A stretch of 64,000 nucleotides of DNA, taken from NCBI GenBank assembly GCA_017163975.1, contig JAFFSR010000374.1, positions 1,722,501-1,786,500 on the forward strand, written 5' to 3'. The stretch's first letter is position 1; each line of letters opens with the position of its first letter. The notes below the pieces were generated by a model. The model was not told the DNA's origin. It did no database searches and saw nothing but the letters and a program-made list of their open reading frames with translations. A program made the position numbers and the translations under genes. Shown here piece by piece: positions 54,541 through 64,000 of the stretch. Origin of the DNA: Anastatus disparis (Eukaryota; Arthropoda; Insecta; Hymenoptera; Eupelmidae).

Positions 54541-56130
54541 TAAATATGTATCTATACGTAAATATCCATAGAACTATTTTCTGACATTAATTTTAATATT
54601 AAAGCTTAATAGCTCCATACCATAAGGCAAATATTCTTTAATTTTATTATATGTTTACTATTATACTTACGTTCCGAACACTTTTGAGCATTTTTTTATA
54701 AATAAAATAAAATTGTTCGGTTTTGGATTAATTTTTTTTCATTCTAACCTATTTCTCTCCAAATCAGCCATGTAAAACGATTTTAAAAATGATGCTTTAA
54801 TGTTTGTAATGGGCTTAGAAATCATTCTCAGAAGAAATTTTGAAATGACATAAAATTTTTAAACTTCCTCCGGAACATCGTGCGATATCTGAATTGAATG
54901 GTATTTTATTTAAACATGGTTCATGATTAGAACTTCCTCTTATCATGTCCGGTGGATTATAGTCATTAATATTTGTATTATTATAGTTATGTAAAACTGG
55001 AAATATTCTTATTTGTTGCGTTTCAAAAATTCTTAATAGATTTTATTGCATTTGAGAAATATCATATCTTAAACAACATGAACTTTAATTATAAATTATT
55101 GCAACAACAAAAGCAATCGCAAAAAAGTCGCAATTACAATTATTTGTTTGTGATTGTACTGTTTCGAAAACTATGCTCAATTCTGATTTGTTTGAAAATA
55201 ATATGTCTATATAAATCTTATGCTCATTTTGTAGATATTTAAGATTTAAACTGTCATATATATGAATTATTTTATTATTATAATAAAACAAATCCAGTTA
55301 CCTTTTTCGAAATTTCCGGAAAACAATAATTCTTCATCAATCAGTACTGAATTAATAAATTGCGGTTTTTAAATTATTAAAGTTAATTACATTTTAAATG
55401 AGATGCACCAATTCAAAATATTATGAAATCCTAATACATGAATATCAGTTAACATGGAAGCAATTCCACTATACAATTCTTGTCCTTTAACAATCAATTC
55501 ATATTTCTCAGTCAAACCCATTATTGAAAATTTAAAAAATTTTATTTATTTTAAATTAACTTTTTCTAAAAATATTCACAATAGAATTGCTTTTATATTA
55601 ACTAATTTAATTCAGTGTACTTTCAAAATACTATAAATTGATTGTAATAAGTTGAAAAATTATAATAAAATTTTAAAAAATGATATAACAGTTTGAAAAT
55701 GATTAGTTTAGGCAATTATATATATACTAGGAGAGGTTTCCCCCTGTTCCCGCTGCTCGGTAACCCCCCATTCATAAATTCTAGCATTTTAAAATTATAT
55801 AATTACATCTTATTAACTATATCATTTTAATTTTATTTTAATTGTTCATAACTATAGTTACAGATTTTTATTAAAGTTTTATAAGTTTATAAGATTTTTA
55901 TTAGTTTTATAAGAATGACAGATTTCCACACCACCTAAAGAGGTATCGTCATTTATACCTTACATTGAATAATTTTGAACATAAGTTAAATAATAAACAA
56001 TGTTTGGTATTTAAAGACGTATTGTTTTTTGTTTTATTTGAAATAATTATATAAAAATAAACATAATCATTACTACTTCACTACTATTATATTAAAGTGA
56101 AGAATTAGGATTTTTTTTCTTACTTGAATA
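54541..56130. other. AT-rich region, nothing assigned
   Basis: No convincing gene. On the minus strand around 54840-55000 a short frame (DYNPPDMIRGSS...) has a codon-like look but I do not recognise it. TACTAGGAGAGGTT near 55727 resembles the end of the CAAGGAGAG MITE family. Confidence 0.45.
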
Positions 56131-56149
56131 TCTTTTGCATTATTGTCAC

Positions 56150-56290
56150 ATACGTACATACGCATACACAAGTGTAGCATTGACATATACATACACATTT
56201 ACACATACATACATACACATACACACATACACACATATACACTTATTCACACACATACACATACTTATATACACACACAAATACACAATA
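56150..56290 (+). repeat. CA/TACA-rich microsatellite
   Basis: Imperfect CATACA and CACACA units. Confidence 0.8.
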
Positions 56291-56294
56291 TCTC

Positions 56295-57100
56295 TCATTT
56301 TATCTCTACGTCTATCCACCTCTGTCTCTCTGTCTCCATTTCTCCGTCTCCGTCTCTCCGTCGCCGTCTCCATTACTCCGTCCTCGTTACTCCGTCTCCT
56401 TTTCTCCGTCTTCGTTTCTCCGTCTCCGTTCCTCCGTCTCCGTTTCTCCGTCTTCGTTTCCGTTTCTCCGTCTTCGTTTCCGTTTCTCCGTCTCCGTGTG
56501 TCTCCATTTCTCTATCTCCGTCTCCGTTTCTCCGTTTCCGTTTTTCCGTCTCCGTTCCCGTTTCTCCGTCTCCGTGTGTCTCCATTTCTCTATCTCCGTC
56601 TCTCTGTCCCCGTCTTTCTGTCTCCTTCTTTCTGTCACCGTCTTTCTGCCTCCGTCTTTCTGTCTCTGTCTCATCGTCTCCACTCTTTCGTCTTTGTCTC
56701 TTTGTCTCTTCGTTTCCGTTCTTCCATCTTTCCTCTCCGTCTCTCCGTCTCCGTCTCCGTCTCTCTCTCCATCTTCGTCTCCGTCTCTCCATCTCCCTCT
56801 CCATCTTCGTCTCTCCATCTCCATCTCTCTGTCTCTGCTTCTCCATCTCCATGTGTTTCCATTTTCCTGTTCCCGTCTCTTTGTCTCCATTCTTCCATCT
56901 TTGTCTCTTCGTCTCCGTTTTTTCGTGTTTGTTTATTTGTCTCTATTTGTATGTCTTTCTCTCTTTGTTTCCGTCTCTGTCTTTTTGTCTATGCCTCCAT
57001 TCCTCCCTCTACGCCTTTCCATCTCTATTCTTTCGTTTTCGTCTCTCCGTCTCCTTTTTTCCATCTCTCTGTTTTCGTTTGTTCGTCTTCGTTCCTCTGT
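56295..57100 (+). repeat. CTCCGT/TCTCCGTTTC minisatellite
   Basis: About 800 bp of units of 6 to 12 bases based on TCTCCGTCTC and TTTCCGTCTT. Several frames stay open for up to 325 codons on both strands only because the unit lacks stops; they are not genes. Confidence 0.88.
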
Positions 57101-57313
57101 TCTGTGTAAAGTCCAGCTGAAAATTTTAATTTTTTTTTTATATGTATAAACTTTCTATTTTCATTTCTTTGAAAGTTATAAGGAAAAATTTTATTTCAAT
57201 CTCTTTTTTCATCTCTTTTCTAAGAACTCTATATATTTTAAAATTCTCAGCTAGATTTTTGTGCGAGACTGCAAGTCATAAAAAGATTAGACATAGCAAG
57301 GCATACATAAAAA

Positions 57314-58788
<1,475 letters not shown>

Positions 58789-58966
58789 GTAAAAGATAAA
58801 GAAAGAAGAAATAGGGCCAATAGCAGTGTATATGCTCCTCCCACGTTAATCTTCTTTCTCTGTCTTACTTATTTCTCTTAAGGGAACAGTTTGAGGAAAA
58901 TCAAGGGAAAACCATTGCTTGCACGTATACAAATATAAAACCCTGTGCATGTATGCTCTCTCAGAG

Positions 58967-59003
58967 TATATAAGCCAAGTGCAGCAATGCAAAGCAACTC
59001 ACT
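58967..59003 (+). promoter_or_regulatory. LTR core promoter
   Basis: TATATAAG with AACTCACTTT about 30 bases downstream. It drives the genomic RNA of the element on the plus strand. Confidence 0.6.
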
Positions 59004-59225
59004 TTTCTATTTTCCATTTTTGTAGCACGACTTCATCGACTACAAAATTCTTTCCAAACCTTTTGAAGGTCTTCTTTCTAATTTCTAAATTTTAATAAGA
59101 CTTTTAGTCTTTTTATTCTATTTTCAACAAAAAATTTTTATTCAATTTCAATTTCTTTGCTCAAATTCTAAGACATTTTCCTCGAATTGTTGGAGAATTG
59201 TATCTCTAAAGGAAAATCAATAAAA

Positions 59226-59231
59226 GTAAGT
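59226..59231 (+). promoter_or_regulatory. Candidate 5' splice site in the LTR
   Basis: TAAAA|GTAAGT is a strong donor match. It could pair with acceptors at 59953 and 62011 to make subgenomic mRNAs for leader ORFs. Confidence 0.4.
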
Positions 59232-59274
59232 TAATTAAAAGTATTATCTCTCTTTTTATTTTCGAATGATACTG

Positions 59275-59605
59275 GCAGGTCGATCTTACCGCTAGTCCTT
59301 GCACGAGTCGTAATCACCCTGTGCAATTTACTACTAATCTAAGGGGTCAAATTCACCTTTTAGTTTCAGCACGAGGTCGTAATTACCTAGTGCAACGACG
59401 AATAAGTTGAGGGTCCAAGTAACCCACAACTTACTTGTATTGGGTCGATTCTACCCGATACAATTTTCTCAATTTTTCAAGAGTGAATAAACTCCTCTTG
59501 ATTAAATTAACCAACATAAGTTGGTTAATAGTAAAGACAAAAGGGTTGAAGCAACCTTTGCGTCTGTATTGGGTCGAACCAACCCGGTACGAAATTATTA
59601 TTATT
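59275..59605 (+). repeat. Tandem array of about ten small hairpins in the LTR
   Basis: Consecutive stem-loops spaced ~33 bases apart, for example TTGCAC...GTGCAA (59304), AAGTTG...CAACTT (59404), TTGTATTGGGT...ACCCGATACAA (59434), TTAACCAAC...GTTGGTTAA (59506) and AAGGGTTG...CAACCTTT (59539). Most share a GGGTCGA...ACCC-like core. Stems differ in sequence while pairing is kept, which suggests selection for structure. Confidence 0.7.
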
Positions 59606-59786
59606 ATCACAAATAAAAAGAACAAGTAATCTGATATAAGAATTATTAATCATAAATTTCATTTATAAAACATTTCATTATTTCTTTTACGCGGAATTTT
59701 TATCTTGAACCTGAGTCCTTAAGCGAAAGCTTAGACTCGAATGCGCTGAATAAAGATTGTGTTTGTCAACAATCGGACATTACACA

Positions 59787-59807
59787 TGGAGGCCCCGGAG
59801 GGATTTG
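59787..59807 (+). promoter_or_regulatory. tRNA primer binding site
   Basis: TGGAGGCCCCGGAGGGATTT begins two bases after the LTR end. TGG followed by a stretch complementary to a tRNA acceptor and T arm is the usual site for minus-strand priming in Gypsy elements. Which tRNA is not determined. Confidence 0.7.
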
Positions 59808-59953
59808 ATTAAAAAAACGCGTAGAATAAAATACATAAATTTAAAAAAAAATCCTTTTTACCATATATATTTTTAAAAAAAACTTCTAAAAAAAATAATA
59901 ATAAAATAATAATAGTAATAACAAAAGGAATTTCTTTTTATCTTTGCTTACAG

Positions 59954-60595
59954 TGGCATTCGAAGATCATAGCTCGCGTACTCAAGCGCGAATTAGGCCA
60001 CGTCGTGAAAATAGGCGCGAGGGCAGGAAAGCCAAGAGGGCAGAAAAAAGAGAGAAAAAAGGAAAACGTATTTCCAGAGAGTATCACAAATTCATCGCAG
60101 AGGAAAGGGCGCGTACTTTTAAAGGAAAGTCGGCCCATTTAAAAGTCCCTCGCTGGCCTTCAGCTCCTCCCCGCCATACACGCCCCGGCCGAAAGGAAGG
60201 GCGGGACTACCGCAGGGGTTATACCGACCGACTCCGTTAGCTGAACTAGCCCAGGCAGAAAATACAACGAGGCCTGAAAAGCCGGCACCACTGAGGCAGG
60301 AAAATATGCCTGCGCTACCCCTTGCAAAAGGGTTCATTTTTAAGAATCCACCTCAAGGGCGGGAAAACCAGCCATCCACAAGTAAAGGTGTAGAGGAACC
60401 CTCAAGCAGCACGGCTAGAGCGTTGCCTAAAATAAAGAAAATTGTGGTATTGGAGAAACCACTAATAATAAAAAAAAAGGGAAAGATCTATCAGTCCTTT
60501 TAGAGAGGACCTTTTAAACGAGCAAGGCCTGCCTCCTACGCCAAGAGATCCTGATGACAATAGAAAGAGGCGTAAATTAAAAAAAAAAGGATAAA
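59954..60595 (+). pseudogene. Leader ORF A: basic, Arg/Lys/Pro-rich protein (unknown)
   Basis: A good splice acceptor (CTTTGCTTACAG) ends at 59953 and the open frame that follows to 60240 has no ATG, so it is probably an exon. It is extremely basic (RENRREGRKAKRAEKREKKG). The following open frame with NMPALPLAKGFIFK (60306-60503) and a third with PFREDLLNEQGLPPTPRDP (~60495-60593) continue in other frames, consistent with one gene broken by two shifts. The composition fits an RNA-binding protein; no family recognised. Confidence 0.5.
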
Positions 60596-61213
60596 GCTAT
60601 AAGGCGATTATTTTACAGCGAAGAATAAAAAAAAACTCTTCCGACAAATTAAAAACATTTTTTTTGATTTTGTAAACTTTTTCCTTTAAACAATTTTCTT
60701 TAAATAAATAAATAACAACTTAAAATAATATAAATATGTTATAATTTAATAACTTTAAACAAATTTCCTTCCTACAAATATATGTATATATTTTACACTC
60801 TTTTACGTTTGATTCTTTTTATATCTAAATTTACAAATTAAATTAGTTTTATAATTTTAAGTTTTGTGTTTTACATTTTCTTGCATAAATAGCTTAGAAA
60901 TAAGTTTTTTTTTACATACTTTCTTTTTATTTACTTGTTTTTTTATAATAATATACAAACACCTTTTTCTTTCATTAATTTTTAAAGAAACATTTCTTTT
61001 TCTTATTCCTTTTTTATATAAATAAAATTTCTTTTAAGTAAAATTTTCACACAAATTAATAAAAACCTTTCTATATTACTTAATATGCAAGAATCGTAAT
61101 AATAATTCAAATCATTAAGAAAAAATTATATAAAAATAAAAATAATTCATAAACAATCGAAAAAAAATTAAAATAGAATAGAGATACAAAAATAGCGCAA
61201 AACTTTCCCTCAA
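60596..61213. other. AT-rich spacer in retrotransposon leader
   Basis: Very AT-rich, no ORF or motif; may act as an intron. Confidence 0.45.
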
Positions 61214-61672
61214 ATGATACCAACGCATGACGCCAATCATTTCAGTTCACATTCATATAAGTGGTTGTGCAATTCAACTGAAAGAATCGAGCGTTTGGAA
61301 TCATTCGACCAAGAGCGCTGGACAACAGTTGCATATACTCTTGACGAACTCGACTATTTGAAACAACAACATAGTCTTTTGCGTCAAACAGTTAAACAAC
61401 AGAACGCTCGCCTAGAAGAATTAATTGCATCCCATAACGTAATAATAAAACCTGTCAATAATTTAGTACAAAAGAAAGAGAAAATAGTTGTCCATTTGGG
61501 GCTTATCACCAGCAACACTATTAAACAGTTTGCTGAAATAAAAGAGCAGAACGACAGCTTAAAAGCGCAAATTGCAGAGTTGACAAACGAAGTCAATAAT
61601 TTAAAAACTAAAAACTCTGCGCTATCCTACAAAAATATTCTTTCCATTCTATTCCGAAAATTTTTTCCTTGA
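61214..61672 (+). CDS. Leader ORF B: coiled-coil protein (unknown)
   Basis: 152 residues from ATG at 61214. Residues ~40-75 and ~100-140 have heptad-like Leu/Ile/Val spacing (LKQQHSLLRQTVKQQNARLEE and LKAQIAELTNEVNNLKTK), predicting a parallel coiled coil with a hydrophobic C-terminal end (NILSILFRKFF). Codon composition is less AT-rich than the flanks, which supports a real gene. No family recognised; it is not an obvious Env or Gag. Confidence 0.55.
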   Translation: MIPTHDANHFSSHSYKWLCNSTERIERLESFDQERWTTVAYTLDELDYLKQQHSLLRQTVKQQNARLEELIASHNVIIKPVNNLVQKKEKIVVHLGLITSNTIKQFAEIKEQNDSLKAQIAELTNEVNNLKTKNSALSYKNILSILFRKFFP

Positions 61673-61689
61673 ATAAATTTGAAATTTTT

Positions 61690-61885
61690 GGGCTAAATTC
61701 ATAAACTACACATAGCTGAAAGGCTAAGTTTATGAAATACTTAGAGTGCCGAAAGGTGCGAAGAGTTTATTAGTTTCCAAAATTTTAAAATTTTCTTCCT
61801 TTTAAGTCAACATTTATAGGATTTCTGGCTGCAAAGCTGAACTTATAAATGCGCTAATTGCCGAAAGGTGAGAAAGGGGTAGTGA
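61690..61885 (+). repeat. Two tandem structured units in leader
   Basis: Two ~110-base units each form a two-level stem: CATAAACT...AGTTTATG enclosing TAGCTGAAAGGCTA, and TTATA...TATAA enclosing GGCTGCAAAGCT. Each is followed by GCCGAAAGGTG, a short stem with a GNRA-like GAAA loop. Likely RNA structure; role unknown. Confidence 0.5.
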
Positions 61886-62011
61886 CGAAAAAGGAAGTTT
61901 TATATATATTTCTCTTCTATCCTTCCTTCTTGAAAAAGTAATATTTATTTTGTAAAAAAAATTATATATATACACAATAATAAAAATTTCATATTTTTCT
62001 GTTTTAAATAG

Positions 62012-62287
62012 ATGCCAAAATTGGGTCGCAATTTAAAAATTCGCCAGTTAGCAGACCGACTAGGGTTAATTGGTGAGAAGCGAGAGCGCTTCATAGCTCG
62101 TTTTAAGGAGGAAAAAGCAAGCTTGGAGAGGCGTATCCTTATACCAAGAGCGCCAGTACCACCGCATAAGGTTAGCATAGTACGGCCCGTACAAAAAGTT
62201 CCGTCGCTACCACCATCACCACCTCAGCCTCAACAACAAATAGTAAACACAATACCGGACCATATTAGAAAGAGCAAGGCGAAATAA
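62012..62287 (+). CDS. Leader ORF C: short basic/Pro-rich protein (unknown)
   Basis: 91 residues. A splice acceptor (TTTTTCTGTTTTAAATAG) ends exactly at the ATG. The N-terminal half is helical and basic (LGLIGEKRERFIARFKEEKA), the C-terminal half Pro-rich (PSLPPSPPQPQQQ). Nucleotide composition stands out from the AT-rich flanks. No family recognised. Confidence 0.5.
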   Translation: MPKLGRNLKIRQLADRLGLIGEKRERFIARFKEEKASLERRILIPRAPVPPHKVSIVRPVQKVPSLPPSPPQPQQQIVNTIPDHIRKSKAK

Positions 62288-63131
62288 TATTGAGATAATT
62301 ACGCTAGATTAAAAAACATATAACTATCTACCTTTTTTTTAATAAAAAAAAAATGTTTTAAAATATATTTTGTAAATTATTTTTAATATTCCTAAACCTC
62401 AAACAACTATTACCGATCTTTTGCGATAAAATTCAAAATTTATGAATAATTATTATTGATAAATAATTATTAAGTTAAGAATAAAATAAAATAATTAGTT
62501 AATAAGCATAATACTAGCATAATAAAATAATATAAGCCTCATTTTTCAAAAAAAATTTAAAATTAATAAATAATTAATTATAAAATTGAAATTATTTTAT
62601 AAGGATAATACAAATGCGCTGCATTAATAAGTTAAGTAATTATAAGGCTTAAGGCTATCTTTTAACTATTCTTTAATATAAATAAATATATAAATTTAAT
62701 TATTTTATATAATAAAAACAAAAAATTTAGGTTTAAATTAAAAGCATATAAAAATAATCAATAGTATTAAAAATTAGCGAAATATTTAATACCTAAATTC
62801 AGACAATAATTATTCAATTTACCTTACATAAGGGAGTCCAAAAAGCCGTTATAAAAGCATTAAGCTATAAGTATACAAGTACGCTGAGTTCGTATCAAGT
62901 ACCTTTTAGAACAACGCCACCTAACGGATGAGCAATTAACTATTACCTGCCTCATTTCAATTCAAAAGAGCGCTAAATTCAAATAATTATTTGACTGGAA
63001 TTTAAATATTTTGAACGAGATTAATTTTTCTTAACCACTTTATTTAAATTGTTAAAACTTGCATACAAGGACAACGTTAAATAACAACTTTACTAATTAA
63101 GGAAGAAAATTTTGTCGAAGAATATTCGTAA
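62288..63131. other. AT-rich spacer in retrotransposon leader
   Basis: Poly-A/T-rich DNA without ORFs or motifs that I can assign. Confidence 0.45.
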
Positions 63132-63578
63132 ATGCATCCCGCTATAAAAGAGTTTTTCAGATATAGAGCACTTATCAGGGCACAAAGACTGGTCGATAGG
63201 ATTAGTAACGACTGTTTTTGTACAGCTAAAAACAAAAATACAGGTGACGTCTATAACTTTCATTATTTATTCAATAACGATCGTGGAATCAAGCCAACAG
63301 AGAGAATACCTCCATTTTGTACGTGGAAAGATCGTAAATATCCAATTAACAGAAATTTAAAATTTTATTTTCTATATAAGAAAGAAGTAGCTTGGAGCCG
63401 CAAATTACATAGAAGGGAGTTAGAAGGACTAATCGATTGCGATTGGGACCTAGAAAACTTCTTTTCTATAAACAAAATAAGTTTACGGATCGGCAACCCT
63501 AAGAAGCTTATTACTGTCGAATACTGTAGAGCCTCAATGACCATAAAAATAGGCAACATTAGAATTTTCAAGGAATAA
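63132..63578 (+). CDS. Leader ORF D: conserved-looking protein upstream of gag (unknown)
   Basis: 148 residues from ATG at 63132; mixed alpha/beta composition with aromatic and basic residues (FFRYRALIRAQRLVDRI, FCTWKDRKYPINRNLKFYF, CDWDLENFF). Its stop TAA abuts the ATG of gag (TAAATG at 63576-63581), a compact arrangement that suggests coupled expression. No family recognised. Confidence 0.55.
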   Translation: MHPAIKEFFRYRALIRAQRLVDRISNDCFCTAKNKNTGDVYNFHYLFNNDRGIKPTERIPPFCTWKDRKYPINRNLKFYFLYKKEVAWSRKLHRRELEGLIDCDWDLENFFSINKISLRIGNPKKLITVEYCRASMTIKIGNIRIFKE

Positions 63579-64000
63579 ATGAGTTCTGATAAACCGCTGG
63601 GCCCCATCACAAGAAATCAATCGAAAAATAACGAAGAATTGCAGCAAATTGTAGAAAATTTTAACCCTTTTGCATCGAGAGATAAAATACCTCAAGAGAG
63701 AAGCGAAGATAATTTATTAACTGAGAACGAAGGTTCAACAAATAGTACATAATCTGACAACACACTTGAAGATAATAGTGTGTTAACAGTACTATTGTAG
63801 AAAGCTCAAGCTCGAAAACTGTTTCGATGATAGAAAATACGAATCAAGGAAACACTATTCCGACGAATAATAATAATAATAATCTACAATCCATACAACC
63901 TTCTAATCAAGCCGTTATCATGGCTGCACAAACTATATCCTTGAAAGATGCCTTAAAGCTTGTCCCTGAATACGATGGGAAGAATATACCTTTAAGCGTG
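63579..64000 (+). pseudogene. gag: Gypsy-like gag, N-terminal part (runs off window)
   Basis: Starts MSSDKPLGPITRNQSKNNEE. TAA at 63750-63752 and a frameshift near 63780 interrupt it; the new frame is open to the window end and reads QAVIMAAQTISLKDALKLVP and EYDGKNIPLSV, a motif typical of Gypsy-type Gag capsid domains in insects. ATG codons at 63827 and 63920 could be the functional start instead, in which case the first 57 codons are a separate ORF. Confidence 0.65.

Larger units (their letters stand above)
58789..59784 (+). repeat. 5' LTR of a Gypsy-like retrotransposon
   Basis: Begins TGTAAAAGATAAAG and ends CGGACATTACA, giving TGTAA/TTACA short inverted ends, and is followed by a tRNA-type primer site. 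It carries a TATA box (TATATAAG at 58967-58974), a plausible start near 58998, AATAAA at 59219-59224 and a hairpin array in its second half. The 996-bp length is inferred from the ends because the 3' LTR lies outside the window. Confidence 0.72.

Noticed and set aside
56135..57149. Open frames up to 325 codons on both strands
   Set aside because: Products of the CTCCGT minisatellite, open in several frames at once.
59431..59629. Overlapping ORFs on both strands in the Gypsy-like LTR
   Set aside because: They coincide with the hairpin array and mirror each other; no domain and inside an LTR.

Overview
This is an AT-rich, repeat-dense window from an animal nuclear genome, almost certainly an arthropod and most likely an insect. 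The evidence is eukaryotic mobile elements throughout (Copia, Gypsy-like, LINE, Helitron, Polinton, many foldback MITEs), long CA/TA microsatellites, a Copia primer site of the half-initiator-tRNA type, and TATA plus TCAGT-type arthropod core promoters inside the Polinton. A parasitoid or other hymenopteran would fit, but I cannot prove it. I found no host single-copy gene, rRNA or tRNA. The window is a nest of transposons inserted into satellites and into each other.

Layout. 1-235: 25/50-bp satellite. 399-13529: two Copia elements head to head. The left one (minus) keeps an open gag and a protease-integrase ORF. The right one (plus) is decayed but keeps RT and RNase H remnants and a 3' LTR. 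Their long leaders form a ~4 kb inverted repeat. 13530-21438: foldback elements, Helitron-linked repeat arrays with CA tracts, a Helitron Rep-domain relic, and a minisatellite. 21439-40308: a 29-bp satellite split by a complete 18.36-kb Polinton/Maverick (21782-40140) with a 6-bp target duplication and AG...CT terminal inverted repeats. 40309-48910: Helitron helicase relic (minus) cut into two pieces by nested foldback elements. 48914-54540: LINE remains interrupted by at least two MITEs. 54540-58788: AT-rich DNA and microsatellites. 58789-64000: 5' LTR and long leader of a Gypsy-like LTR element whose gag runs off the right edge.

The Polinton is the centre of interest. It carries a protein-primed PolB with an OTU-like N-terminal region, an FtsK/HerA-type packaging ATPase, phospholipase A2-like protein, DDE integrase with chromodomain, penton-like and hexon-like capsid genes, adenain-like protease, and several conserved small proteins: the full virion and replication set of a polinto/adintovirus. 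PolB, ATPase, both capsid genes, the protease and two others have stops or frameshifts, so this copy is defective. Integrase, PLA2-like, the pX-like basic protein and the minus-strand genes remain open.

Two minus-strand accessory genes look like host-interaction factors. One is a 71-residue protein that reads as a minimal PPP1R15/GADD34-type PP1 recruiter with its own TATA/Inr promoter, which would predict eIF2-alpha dephosphorylation and escape from translation shut-off. The other is a 282-residue acidic protein with three SUMO-interaction-like motifs, a DSGxxS phosphodegron-like motif and a C-terminal cysteine-rich zinc finger. A third observation is an array of about ten small hairpins inside the Gypsy-like LTR, followed by ~4 kb of leader with several unrecognised ORFs before gag.
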